Shown here piece by piece: positions 1-8,397 of a DNA stretch of 64,000 bases (positions within the stretch are counted from its first letter, which is position 1; each line of letters starts with the position of its first letter). A program made the position numbers and the translations under genes. The notes beneath the pieces were generated by a model. That model searched no databases and was not told where the DNA came from. It saw only the letters and a list, made by a program, of their open reading frames with translations. The stretch is taken from NCBI RefSeq assembly GCF_010548375.1, contig NZ_JAAGLY010000009.1:62001-126000 (forward strand). The letters are read 5' to 3'. Source of the stretch: Streptomyces sp. SID13726. GTDB taxonomy: Bacteria; Actinomycetota; Actinomycetes; Streptomycetales; Streptomycetaceae.

Positions 1-1
1 C

Positions 2-1099
2 CTGATGGTGCTGCTCACCGAGGGGCGGGGCGGACGGTACGACGGGGACACCTACCTCCCCTCGGGCCGGGAGCCGGTGCTGTACGTCGGATCGCGGCGC
101 GGAATGCCGTACCACTCGAAGATCGGCTACGACTGGACCGGTGAGCGGCCCCCGCTGCCCCGCTTCCTGGGGCCGGCCCAGATCGACGAACTGCTGGCCC
201 GTGCGGAGGGGTTCGACTTCCGGCGGGATGTCTGGCCGCTGGTGGAGAAGGAGCTCGGATTCGCCCACTACCACCGGCTGTTCACCGTGCACTCGGAGCG
301 GACCGCGATGTCCTGGGCCGACTTCGAGGAGAAGTACGCGGTGGCGGACCCGGACGAGCGCGGGGTGCTGGTCGCCTCCGCCGTGCCCGACCCCGGTGAC
401 CGGCTCGACCTCGCCGCGCTCGACCGGCCGCTGGAGGGCGTGCGGTTCGGGTCGCACGAGGAGTTCCAGGACGGGCTGCGGGCGTACGTCGAGGTCGATC
501 TGACACGCCATCATGATCCGTCGCACAGCCCGGACCTGGCGGTCTTCCTCGGACTGCTCTCCGTCTACGGGCAGTTGGTGCGGCTCGGGGACATCGGCGG
601 GTGGTGGCACGGGTTCTTCAGCTACCTCGCCTCCGGGCCGCCCGGACCCCGGCTGCGGCAGCTGCTTGCGCTGTCCCGGGCCGGGGTGCTCAGGTTCGTC
701 GGGGCGGACATGGAAGTCCGGGCCGCGGACGGGGTGTTCACGGCGTCGAGTCCGACCGTGCCGGGGTTCTCGGTCCAGGCGCGGGCGCTGGTCGAGGCGC
801 GGCTGCCCGAGCCTACGGTCCGGCGGGCGCTCGATCCGCTGCTGCGCGAGCTGTACGCCGAGGGGGTCGCCGAGAGTCCGGACGGGCTGCTCCGGGTGGA
901 CCGGGCCGACGGGCGGGTCCTGGACCGGTCCGGGCGGCCGCACCCGCGGCGGTTCGCGCTCGGGCCGCACACCGATGGCCGTACCCCCGGCGCCTTCACC
1001 CGGCCGCGCACCGGCGGTCCCGCGTTCCGCCAGAACGACGCGACCGCGCGGGCCGCGCTGGTGTTCCTCGCCGGACTCGTCGGCCGTGCGGCCGCCTAA
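2..1099 (+). CDS. FAD/NAD(P)-binding protein, C-terminal part (5' end outside window)
   Basis: The frame is open from the first bases and stops with TAA at 1097, so 365 residues of a longer protein are visible. The sequence resembles the C-terminal part of the large FAD/NAD(P)-binding proteins (NAD_binding_9 type) that streptomycetes encode beside amino-acid ABC transporters. The Rossmann GxGxxG segment would lie upstream and is not seen, so the redox function rests on family resemblance. An ABC ATPase follows 28 bp downstream and then two LLM flavin enzymes, which suggests one operon for uptake and oxidative processing of a small substrate. The ATG at position 5 is internal, because the frame continues upstream of it. 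Family assignment is moderate; substrate unknown. Confidence 0.7.
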   Translation: MMVLLTEGRGGRYDGDTYLPSGREPVLYVGSRRGMPYHSKIGYDWTGERPPLPRFLGPAQIDELLARAEGFDFRRDVWPLVEKELGFAHYHRLFTVHSERTAMSWADFEEKYAVADPDERGVLVASAVPDPGDRLDLAALDRPLEGVRFGSHEEFQDGLRAYVEVDLTRHHDPSHSPDLAVFLGLLSVYGQLVRLGDIGGWWHGFFSYLASGPPGPRLRQLLALSRAGVLRFVGADMEVRAADGVFTASSPTVPGFSVQARALVEARLPEPTVRRALDPLLRELYAEGVAESPDGLLRVDRADGRVLDRSGRPHPRRFALGPHTDGRTPGAFTRPRTGGPAFRQNDATARAALVFLAGLVGRAAA

Positions 1100-1127
1100 G
1101 ACATATGGGAAACAGGGGAGTTCAGCG

Positions 1128-1889
1128 ATGAGCGTCATGGTCGACATCAGGTCCGTGCACAAGAGCTTCGGCGGCCTGGAGGTGCTCAAGGGGATCGACC
1201 TCGCGGTGCGCGCCGGCGAGGTCACCGTCATCCTCGGCCCGTCCGGCTCCGGCAAGTCGACGCTGCTGCGGACCGTCAACCACCTGGAGAAGGTGGACAA
1301 GGGCGTGGTCAGCGTGGACGGGGTGCTGATCGGCTACCGGCGCTCCGGGGACAGGCTGTACGAGCTGCCCGAGCGAGAGGTGCTGAGACAGCGGACGCGG
1401 ATCGGGTTCGTCTTCCAGAACTTCAACCTGTTCCCGCATCTGACCGTGCTGGACAACGTCGTCGAGGCGCCGGTGTCCGCGCTGAAGCGGCCGCGCAAGG
1501 AGGCCGTCGAGGCGGCGCGGCGGCTCCTGGACCGGGTGGGGCTCGCCGACAAGGCCGGCGCCTATCCCCGGCAGCTCTCCGGCGGGCAGCAGCAACGGGT
1601 CGCCATCGCGCGGGCGTTGGCGCTTGAACCCCGGCTGCTGCTGTTCGACGAACCGACCTCCGCGCTCGACCCCGAACTGGTCGGTGAGGTCCTCGACGTC
1701 ATCAGGGACCTGGCCCACCAGGGCACCACGATGATCGTCGTCACCCATGAGATCGGCTTCGCGCGCGAGGTCGCCGACACCGTCGTGTTCATGGACGACG
1801 GCCGGATCGTCGAACAGGGCCCGCCCGCCGACGTACTGGACGATCCGCGGCACGAACGCACGCGGTCCTTTCTCTCGAAGGTGCTGTGA
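1128..1889 (+). CDS. Polar amino-acid type ABC transporter ATP-binding protein
   Basis: 253-residue nucleotide-binding subunit of an ABC importer of the polar amino acid (GlnQ/TcyN-like) group; it would energise a membrane permease on the cytoplasmic face. Walker A GPSGSGKST lies near residues 38-46, the Q-loop FVFQNFNLFPHLT near 100, signature LSGGQQQR near 150, Walker B LLLFDEP near 172 and the switch His in VVTHE near 205. ATG 1128 is preceded by AGGGGAG (1114-1120) at good spacing; the same frame is open far upstream but without a ribosome site. The permease and binding protein must lie upstream of the window or elsewhere. The stop overlaps the next start (TGATG), so translation is probably coupled to the LLM enzyme. 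Confidence 0.93.
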   Translation: MSVMVDIRSVHKSFGGLEVLKGIDLAVRAGEVTVILGPSGSGKSTLLRTVNHLEKVDKGVVSVDGVLIGYRRSGDRLYELPEREVLRQRTRIGFVFQNFNLFPHLTVLDNVVEAPVSALKRPRKEAVEAARRLLDRVGLADKAGAYPRQLSGGQQQRVAIARALALEPRLLLFDEPTSALDPELVGEVLDVIRDLAHQGTTMIVVTHEIGFAREVADTVVFMDDGRIVEQGPPADVLDDPRHERTRSFLSKVL

Positions 1890-2944
1890 TGCTGCATCTC
1901 GCCGCCGCTGTCGACCAGTTGTCCGCCTACGACGCCGCCTCCTACGTCGGCCTGGCCCGGCTCGCCGAGCGCGGCGGCCTCGACTTCGTGACCCTGGACG
2001 ACTCCTTCGCCCGGCCAGGACCCGACGCGCTCGCCGTGCTGTCCCGGGTCGCGCCCGCCACCAGCAGGATCGGCCTGGTGCCCACCGTCACGACCACCCA
2101 CACCGAGCCCTTCCACGTCCAGGCCGCCGTCGCCACCCTCGACTGGGTCAGCCGGGGCCGGGCCGGCTGGCGGCTCGACGTGTCGACCACCGAGGGCGAG
2201 GCCCGTCTCTTCGGGCGCCGGCACGCGGCACCGGCCGACGCCCTGTGGCAGGAGGCCGGTGAAGTCGCCGACGTGGCCGCGAGGTTGTGGGACAGCTGGG
2301 AGGACGACGCCGAGATCCGGGACGTGCCGACCGGCCGCTTCATCGACCGGGACAAGCTCCATCACGTCGACTTCCGGGGCACGTCCTTCTCCGTCAAGGG
2401 CCCCTCGATCGTGCCGCGTCCGCCCCAGGGGCACCCGGTGCGCGTGGTCGACGCCACCGACGGACAGGCCAGGCGGACCGCCGCCCGGTACGCCGACGTG
2501 GCCCTGGTGCGGGCCGTGAGCGCGGGCCAGACCGCCGCCGTACGGGATCAACTGAGGGCGGAGGCCGCCGGGTTCGGGCGGGACCCGGACGAACTGCGGG
2601 TGCTCGCGAGCCTGCTCGTCGACCTCGGTGACGGCGAGCACGCCGCCGAGCCGGGCCACGGCGGAGGCGGACCCCGGCAGACCGCGCAGGGGCCGGTGTA
2701 CCGGGGCGGCCCCGTCGACCTCGCGGAACTGATCGCCACCTGGCACGGCGAGGGCGTCGTCGACGGCTTCCACCTCACGCCCGCCGAACCGCTCCGCGAC
2801 CTGGAGCGGCTCGTCAACGGCACGGTGGCGCTGCTCCAGCACCGCGGACTGTTCCGCACCTTCTATCCGGGCAGTTCGCTCAGGGAGCACCTGGGCCTGG
2901 CCAGGCCCGCCAACCAGTACGCCCGGACCGGGGGAGTGTCATGA
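1889..2944 (+). CDS. LLM class flavin-dependent oxidoreductase
   Basis: 351-residue luciferase-like (TIM-barrel) flavin enzyme, predicted to use reduced FMN and O2 to oxidise a small substrate. It shows the family pattern of an N-terminal barrel strand, an RIGLVPTVTTTHTEPFH segment and a WRLDVSTTEGEARLFGR segment for the flavin phosphate. A C-terminal half typical of the NtaA/SnaA/DszA group follows. ATG 1889 overlaps the ABC ATPase stop in TGATG; a GTG three bases earlier (1886) is possible. The end overlaps the next LLM gene by ATGA. The tandem pair with an amino-acid type ABC ATPase recalls the organisation of B. subtilis yxe-type sulfur scavenging operons, but that substrate is only inferred. 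Confidence 0.88.
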   Translation: MLHLAAAVDQLSAYDAASYVGLARLAERGGLDFVTLDDSFARPGPDALAVLSRVAPATSRIGLVPTVTTTHTEPFHVQAAVATLDWVSRGRAGWRLDVSTTEGEARLFGRRHAAPADALWQEAGEVADVAARLWDSWEDDAEIRDVPTGRFIDRDKLHHVDFRGTSFSVKGPSIVPRPPQGHPVRVVDATDGQARRTAARYADVALVRAVSAGQTAAVRDQLRAEAAGFGRDPDELRVLASLLVDLGDGEHAAEPGHGGGGPRQTAQGPVYRGGPVDLAELIATWHGEGVVDGFHLTPAEPLRDLERLVNGTVALLQHRGLFRTFYPGSSLREHLGLARPANQYARTGGVS

Positions 2945-4236
2945 GCCGCAAGCAGATGCATCTGGCGGCCCACTTCCCGGGCGTCAACAACACCACCGTG
3001 TGGGCCGACCCCAAGTCGCGGTCCCAGATCGAGTTCTCGTCCTTCGAGCACCTGGCCCGCACCGCCGAGCGCGGACTCTTCGACTTCTTCTTCCTCGCCG
3101 AGGGGCTGCGGCTGCGCGAACACAAGGGCCGTATCCACGACTTGGACGTGGTCGGGCGGCCCGAGTCGATCACCGTGCTGAACGCGCTCGCCGCGGTCAC
3201 CGAGCGGCTCGGGCTCGCGGCCACGGTCAACGCGACCTTCAACGAGCCGTACGAACTCGCCCGCAGGTTCGCCACGTTGGACCACCTCAGCGGCGGCCGG
3301 GCCGCCTGGAACGTGGTGACCTCCTCCGACGCCTTCACCGGGGAGAACTTCCGGCGCGGCGGCTTCCTGGACCGGGCCGACCGCTACACCCGTGCCGCCG
3401 AATTCCTGGAGACGGCCCGGGAGTTGTGGGACTCCTGGACACCGGACGGGATCTCGCGGCCGTTCGCGCACCGGGGGCGGCACTTCGACATCGCGGGTGA
3501 GTTCACCGTGCCGCGCTCACCGCAGGGGCACCCGGTCGTCATCCAGGCCGGGGACTCGGACGAGGGGAGGGAGTTCGCCGCCTCCACCGCCGACGTGATC
3601 TTCACCCGGCAGAGCTCGCTGGAGGACGGCCGCGCCTTCTACGCCGATGTGAAGCGGCGACTCGCCAAGTACGGCCGCGCCCATGGGGACTTGAAGATCA
3701 TGCCCGGGGTGGGGGTCGTCCTCGGCGACACCGCCGCCGAGGCCCGGGAGAGGGCCGCCGAGATCCGCCGGCAGCAGACCTCCCCGCAGACCGCGCTGCT
3801 CACGCTGGAGCAGATCTGGGGAGTCGACCTGTCCTCCTACGACCCCGACGGACCCCTCCCCGACATCGATCCGGTCGTCGACCCCGCGCTCACCCAGGGC
3901 CGGACCCGGCGCCGTGACACGGTCGCCGTCGCCGAGAAGTGGCGGGCCCTGTCGAAGGAAAAGGGCCTGTCGATCCGGCAGACCGTGATCGAGGCGGGCG
4001 GGCGGCAGTTCTTCACCGGCACCCCGGAGGCGGTCGCCACCGAACTCGACGAGTTCGTGCGGCGCGAGGCCGCCGACGGCTTCATCCTCGTACCCCATCT
4101 CACCCCGGGCGGGCTCGACGAGTTCGTGGACCGGGTGGTCCCGCTGCTCCAGGAACGCGGCGCGTTCCGCACCGAGTACCGCGGCACCACCCTCCGTTCC
4201 CACCTGGGGCTCCCCGACCCCGTACAGAAAGGCTGA
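2941..4236 (+). CDS. NtaA/SnaA/DszA-type FMN-dependent monooxygenase (LLM family)
   Basis: 431-residue member of the NtaA/SnaA/DszA monooxygenase subfamily; full family length. Typical features are MHLAAHFPGVNNTTVW at the N-terminus, FDFFFLAEGLRLR near residue 45, the HLSGGRAAWNVVTS motif near 118-131, and VIQAGDSDEGREFAA near residue 200, all classic for this group. It should need an NAD(P)H:flavin reductase for FMNH2, and none is visible in the window. ATG overlaps the previous gene's stop (ATGA) and a DUF1684 gene follows after 3 bp, so five genes appear cotranscribed. Likely role is oxygenolytic cleavage of a C-S, C-N or similar bond of the imported substrate; substrate not determinable here. 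Confidence 0.92.
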   Translation: MSRKQMHLAAHFPGVNNTTVWADPKSRSQIEFSSFEHLARTAERGLFDFFFLAEGLRLREHKGRIHDLDVVGRPESITVLNALAAVTERLGLAATVNATFNEPYELARRFATLDHLSGGRAAWNVVTSSDAFTGENFRRGGFLDRADRYTRAAEFLETARELWDSWTPDGISRPFAHRGRHFDIAGEFTVPRSPQGHPVVIQAGDSDEGREFAASTADVIFTRQSSLEDGRAFYADVKRRLAKYGRAHGDLKIMPGVGVVLGDTAAEARERAAEIRRQQTSPQTALLTLEQIWGVDLSSYDPDGPLPDIDPVVDPALTQGRTRRRDTVAVAEKWRALSKEKGLSIRQTVIEAGGRQFFTGTPEAVATELDEFVRREAADGFILVPHLTPGGLDEFVDRVVPLLQERGAFRTEYRGTTLRSHLGLPDPVQKG

Positions 4237-4239
4237 CCC

Positions 4240-5022
4240 ATGACCACGGACGCGACCGACGCGTGGAAGCAGTGGCACGAGCACCGGGTCGAGTCGGTGT
4301 CGGCGCCCTACGGGCCGCTCGCGCTGACCGGCACGCACTGGCCCGTGGACCACCCCGACGGGCGGCTTCCCGGACTCCCCGGCAGCTGGAGCCCGGCGGA
4401 CGACGGTGTCGTACTCACCGCCGAGGAGGCGGACGGACTGACCGTCGACGGGCGGCCGTTCGGCGGCGAGGTCCGGCTGGCCGCCGACCCCGGGACGCCG
4501 GAGACGTCCCGAGTGGCCCTCGGGGAACGCCGGTTGGTGGTGCTGGTGCGCGAAGGCGTGTGGGGAGTACGGGACTTCGACCCCGGCTCCCCGGCCCGGC
4601 GGACCTTCGGCGGCATCAAGGCCACGCCCTACGACCCGCGCTGGTCGGTGCCGGGGCGCTTCACGCCGTACGACACACAGCGGACCGTCCGGGTGCCGAC
4701 CGCGGACGGGGTCGAGCGCGGGCTCGGACTCGGCGGGGAGGTCGAGTTCGCGCTCGACGGGCGGGAGCTGACGCTGAAGGTCGCGGTCCAGGGCGACGGT
4801 TCGCTGTGGGCGGTTTTCGGCGACACGACGAGCGGCGACAGCAGTTACCGGTTCCGCTTCCTGTACCCGGCCGCGCCGGACGCCGAGGGCCGTACGACGG
4901 TCGACTTCAACCGCGCGCTGCTGCCGCCCTGCGCCTTCGCCGACCATTACATCTGCCCTTTCCCACCGCCCGGGAACACCCTCGGCGTCGCGGTCGCGGC
5001 GGGGGAGCGGGACGTGATCTGA
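4240..5022 (+). CDS. DUF1684 domain-containing protein
   Basis: 260 residues with the DUF1684 hallmark stretches: GVWGVRDFDPGSPARRTFGG near 106-125, TPYDPRW, WAVFGDTTSGDSSYRFRFLYP, and the C-terminal PCAFADHYICPFPPPGN. The function of DUF1684 proteins is not established. The gene is the last of the operon; AAAGG precedes ATG 4240 and the previous stop is 3 bp upstream. Its co-location with two flavin monooxygenases suggests a role in the same substrate pathway. No signal peptide or membrane segment, so cytoplasmic. Confidence 0.9.
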   Translation: MTTDATDAWKQWHEHRVESVSAPYGPLALTGTHWPVDHPDGRLPGLPGSWSPADDGVVLTAEEADGLTVDGRPFGGEVRLAADPGTPETSRVALGERRLVVLVREGVWGVRDFDPGSPARRTFGGIKATPYDPRWSVPGRFTPYDTQRTVRVPTADGVERGLGLGGEVEFALDGRELTLKVAVQGDGSLWAVFGDTTSGDSSYRFRFLYPAAPDAEGRTTVDFNRALLPPCAFADHYICPFPPPGNTLGVAVAAGERDVI

Positions 5023-5234
5023 AGGGCTGAGGTTCCCTCCCGAACGCAAAGGTGTTCCAAAGGCTGACGGCCGAAAGGCGCCCTTGCGCCTACCGGCCGT
5101 TCGGCCGAATACTCCCCCACAGCGCTTGTCAGGGGCACGGCGTGTTCGAAATCCGGACCCTGCCCGCCCCCGACTGCGCCTCACGGGCCCCGACCCCACG
5201 CGGGCCCCCGAATTCCCCTGGGAGGGAACGAAAA

Positions 5235-6143
5235 GTGAGGATCAAGCGCACCACACCCCGCAGCGGCATCACGAGACGCACCCGCCTCATCGCCGGTACC
5301 ACCGGTCTCGTGGCCGCGGCCGCCATCGCGGTCCCCAGCGCAAACGCGACCGCCGCGACCCCGTTCAGCACCACCGAGCTCAAGAGCGCCAGCAACTCGG
5401 TGCTCAAGGCCGACATCCCCGGCACCGCCTGGGCCGTCGACAGCAAGACCAACCGTGTCGTCGTCACCGTCGACAGCACGGTCTCGCAGGCCGAGATCGC
5501 CAAGATCAAGGAGCAGGCGGGCAGCAACTCCGACGCGCTCACGATCAAGCGGACCCCGGGCAAGTTCAACAAGCTGATCTCCGGCGGCGACGCCATCTAT
5601 GCGAGTAGCTGGCGCTGCTCCCTGGGCTTCAACGTCCGCAGCGGCAGCACGTACTACTTCCTGACCGCCGGTCACTGCACCGACGGCGCGGGCACCTGGT
5701 GGTCGAACTCCGGGCACACCACGACGCTCGGTTCGACGGCCGGGTCCAGCTTCCCGACCAACGACTACGGCATCGTCCGGTACTCCTCGAGCTACCCGGT
5801 CTCGTCGATCTCCGGCACCGTCGGCAGCGTCGACATCACCAGCGCCGCCACCCCGAGCGTGGGCACCACGGTCAACCGCCGCGGCTCCACCACCGGTATC
5901 CACAGCGGCCGGGTCACCGCGCTCAACGCGACCGTCAACTACGGTGGCGGCGATGTCGTCTACGGCATGATCCAGACCACCGTCTGCGCCGAGCCCGGCG
6001 ACTCCGGCGGTCCGCTGTACGGCAGCAACGGTGTCGCCTACGGTCTGACCTCCGGCGGCAGCGGCAACTGCTCCTCCGGCGGTACGACCTTCTTCCAGCC
6101 GGTCACCGAGGCCCTGAGCGCCTATGGCGTGAGCGTCTTCTAG
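5235..6143 (+). CDS. sprB: Streptogrisin B-like secreted serine protease (S1/alpha-lytic family)
   Basis: 302-residue preproprotein. A Tat/Sec-like signal (RRTRLIAGTTGLVAAAAIA) ends near residue 40, a pro-region runs to Leu114, and the mature enzyme would start ISGGD at 115, giving 188 residues, close to known SGPB. The triad is His147 (TAGHC), Asp177 (NDYG) and Ser257 (GDSGGP); two Cys pairs fit the family disulfides. Cleavage after Leu agrees with autocatalytic processing by this chymotrypsin-like enzyme. The start is GTG 5235 after GGAGGGA; the frame is open upstream but lacks a signal there. The 212-bp upstream region holds GC-rich inverted repeats but no promoter I can name. A hairpin terminator follows at 6180. 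Monocistronic, acts outside the cell. Confidence 0.95.
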   Translation: MRIKRTTPRSGITRRTRLIAGTTGLVAAAAIAVPSANATAATPFSTTELKSASNSVLKADIPGTAWAVDSKTNRVVVTVDSTVSQAEIAKIKEQAGSNSDALTIKRTPGKFNKLISGGDAIYASSWRCSLGFNVRSGSTYYFLTAGHCTDGAGTWWSNSGHTTTLGSTAGSSFPTNDYGIVRYSSSYPVSSISGTVGSVDITSAATPSVGTTVNRRGSTTGIHSGRVTALNATVNYGGGDVVYGMIQTTVCAEPGDSGGPLYGSNGVAYGLTSGGSGNCSSGGTTFFQPVTEALSAYGVSVF

Positions 6144-6179
6144 ACCCCGCACCCCCTGTGCCGCAGCCGGCGCCCGGTG

Positions 6180-6210
6180 AGCCCCCGTACGCATCCGACG
6201 TACGGGGGCT
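6180..6210. terminator. Bidirectional hairpin terminator
   Basis: Perfect 11-bp inverted repeat AGCCCCCGTAC / GTACGGGGGCT with a 9-nt loop. It sits between the protease stop (6143) and the stop of the convergent hydrolase gene (6220). No U-run, as usual in Streptomyces. Confidence 0.85.
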
Positions 6211-6219
6211 CGTCGCCGG

Positions 6220-7104
6220 TCAGGGCGTGGCCCGCCCCGGGGCGGAGCACAGCCAGTCCAGTACGGCGGGCAGGGCCTCGATGGCTCCGAAGTGCCCGGC
6301 GTCCGGCTGGAGCACGGGCCGGACCCGCGGGATGCGGTCGGCGAGCCACTTGAAGTGGCCCACCGGGGAGATGGTGTCCAGGGCGCCGTGCCACAGCAGG
6401 ACCGGCCGGGTGGCGGTGGCCGGGTCGAAGCCCCAGTCGCTCAGCAGGGCGAGCTCGTCGTCGAGCCAGCCGTACGCCGAACCGCCCAGCGCTTCGCGGT
6501 AGTTGCGCAGCAGCGTCGCGCCGACGACCGGGTCCGAGACGATCCGCCGGTCGGACGCGGTGAGCCCGTCGCGGAGGGAGACGAGCAGCTGCGCCGGGTC
6601 CCGGCGGATGTCGGCGGCGCGGGCGGCCAGGCGCTCGGCGAAGGCCAGCGGGTCGGTGAGGGCCCGGGTGTACTCCTGGACGTGGGACTCGGCCATGCCG
6701 TCGAACCAGCTCAGCTCCCGGGTGTCGGGCGGCGCGGGCGACGCGAGCGCCGCGGTCCGCCGGACCCGGGAGGGCAGCAGCGCGGCGCAGGCCAGGGCGT
6801 GCGGGGCACCGCCCGAGCGGCCGAGCACCGAGAAGCGGTCCAGCCCGAGCGCGTCGGCGACATCGGACACGTCGGCCGCCGCGTCGGCCACCCGGCGTCC
6901 CGGGCGGCGGTCCGAGTCGCCGTAGCCGGGACGGTCGTAGGCGATGAACCGGATGTCCCGCCGCGCGGCCAGGACCTCCTCGGGGACCCCGCCGAAGCGG
7001 CACCCCGGGGTGGTGTGCAGCAGGAACACCGGGGTGCCGTCCGGGTCGCCGTGCTCCTCGACCGTCAGCCGCCGGCCGTCCCGTGTGCGTATGCCATCGA
7101 CCAC
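6220..7104 (-). CDS. Alpha/beta hydrolase
   Basis: 294-residue alpha/beta hydrolase fold protein: oxyanion region HTTPGCR near residue 34, strand IRFIAYDRPGYGDSDRR near 54-70, nucleophile elbow LGRSGG near 96-101 (GxSxG variant with Arg), acid in LLWHGALDTISP, and catalytic His in DAGHFG near the C-terminus. The substrate cannot be told; esterases, epoxide hydrolase-like and prolyl aminopeptidase-like enzymes share the pattern. I chose GTG 7104 because GGAGG (7115-7111) lies 6 nt upstream of it; ATGs at 7134 and 7158 lack such a site. Divergent from the slipin gene with 89 bp between them. Confidence 0.88.
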   Translation of the reverse strand: MVDGIRTRDGRRLTVEEHGDPDGTPVFLLHTTPGCRFGGVPEEVLAARRDIRFIAYDRPGYGDSDRRPGRRVADAAADVSDVADALGLDRFSVLGRSGGAPHALACAALLPSRVRRTAALASPAPPDTRELSWFDGMAESHVQEYTRALTDPLAFAERLAARAADIRRDPAQLLVSLRDGLTASDRRIVSDPVVGATLLRNYREALGGSAYGWLDDELALLSDWGFDPATATRPVLLWHGALDTISPVGHFKWLADRIPRVRPVLQPDAGHFGAIEALPAVLDWLCSAPGRATP

Positions 7105-7193
7105 CTGTGTCCTCCGTCTCCCCTTCGTGTACATCCCGGAGTTACCGTCGAAGTACACACCTTGAGCGCCTGGTTCGGACCCTGGGGGTCGCG

Positions 7194-8165
7194 ATGGTCG
7201 AGGAGCTGGTGGCGGCGGGCGTGACGCTCGTGTCCGCCGGAGCGGTGTACGCGATGGCGGCAGCGCGGGTCGTCAAACAGTACGAACGGGGCGTGGTCTT
7301 CCGCCTCGGCAAGCTCCGGTCGGATGTGCGCGGACCGGGGTTCACCATGATCGTTCCGGGCATCGACAAGCTCCGGAAGGTCAACATGCAGATCGTGACC
7401 ATGCCGGTGCCCGCGCAGGAGGGGATCACCCGGGACAACGTCACCGTGCGGGTGGACGCCGTCGTCTACTTCAGGGTGACCGGGCCGGCCGAGGCGGTCG
7501 TGCGGGTGGAGGACTACCGGTTCGCGGTCTCGCAGATGGCGCAGACCTCGCTGCGGTCCATCATCGGCAAGAGCGAGCTGGACGATCTGCTCTCCGACCG
7601 CGAAAAGCTCAACCAGGGGCTGGAGTTGATGATCGACAGCCCGGCGGTGGAGTGGGGGGTCACCATCGACCGCGTCGAGATCAAGGACGTCTCGCTGCCC
7701 GAGACCATGAAGCGGTCCATGGCCCGGCAGGCCGAGGCGGACCGGGAGCGGCGGGCGCGGGTCATCAACGCGGACGCGGAGCTCCAGGCGTCGAAGAAGC
7801 TCGCCGAGGCGGCCAAGGAGATGTCGGAGCAGCCCGCGGCGCTGCAACTGCGGTTGCTCCAGACGGTGGTGGCGGTGGCGGCGGAGAAGAACTCGACGCT
7901 GGTGTTGCCGTTTCCGGTGGAGTTGTTGCGGTTTCTGGAGAAGGCGCAGCAGGGGGTTGGGGCGGGGGTGGGGGCGGGGGCGGTTCAGCAGGCTGTTCAG
8001 CAGCCGGTGCCGCCACCTGTTCAGCAGCCGGTGCCGCAATCTGTTGAGCGGCCGGTGCAGCAGCCGGTGCAGCAGGCTGTTCAGCAACCGGTGCGGGAGC
8101 AACGGGCGTCTCTTGAGTCCCTGCCGGATCAGGGTTCCGGAGGGGCGAATTCAGGACAGGAGTAG
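7194..8165 (+). CDS. Slipin / SPFH (stomatin-like) domain protein
   Basis: 323 residues. One membrane segment (LVAAGVTLVSAGAVYAMAA, about 5-24) is followed by the SPFH core: QYERGVVFRLGKLR, GPGFTMIVPGIDKL and DNVTVRVDAVVYFRV. A coiled-coil helix ends in ALQLRLLQTVVAVAAEKNST. Slipins form oligomeric scaffolds at membrane microdomains; often an NfeD partner is adjacent, but none is here. After residue 260 the protein turns into an irregular VQQP/VQQA repeat of about 55 residues encoded by a near 12-bp repetition (about 7980-8097), unlikely to be folded. ATG 7194 is the only good start in the frame, with a weak GGGGG upstream. Confidence 0.9.
   Translation: MVEELVAAGVTLVSAGAVYAMAAARVVKQYERGVVFRLGKLRSDVRGPGFTMIVPGIDKLRKVNMQIVTMPVPAQEGITRDNVTVRVDAVVYFRVTGPAEAVVRVEDYRFAVSQMAQTSLRSIIGKSELDDLLSDREKLNQGLELMIDSPAVEWGVTIDRVEIKDVSLPETMKRSMARQAEADRERRARVINADAELQASKKLAEAAKEMSEQPAALQLRLLQTVVAVAAEKNSTLVLPFPVELLRFLEKAQQGVGAGVGAGAVQQAVQQPVPPPVQQPVPQSVERPVQQPVQQAVQQPVREQRASLESLPDQGSGGANSGQE
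7980..8097 (+). repeat. Imperfect 12-bp coding repeat (VQQP/VQQA)
   Basis: Short units built from cag-cag-(gct/ccg)-gt(g/t) repeat with interruptions through the 3' part of the slipin gene and encode a Gln/Val/Pro tail. The frame is kept throughout, so copy number changes would lengthen or shorten the tail without frameshift. Confidence 0.75.
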
Positions 8166-8397
8166 ACCTCACGGGTTGGTGAAGGGTTACTCGCTCGTAG
8201 TGTTTGCAGTGTGAATTTGCCTGGTGTGACTGTGCACGGTCAATCCAGAGGGGGAGTGCAACCGCGTTCTACGCGCGTCCTGAAGTCAACCTTGTGCGCC
8301 CCCTGTGGGGTTCGGAAGAGTGGGCCTCCGTCAACCAGCCTTCCGGTCCGTGAGGTCCCCACAATCTCCGGGCCGCCCCCCCACAGGAGGACGCGAG

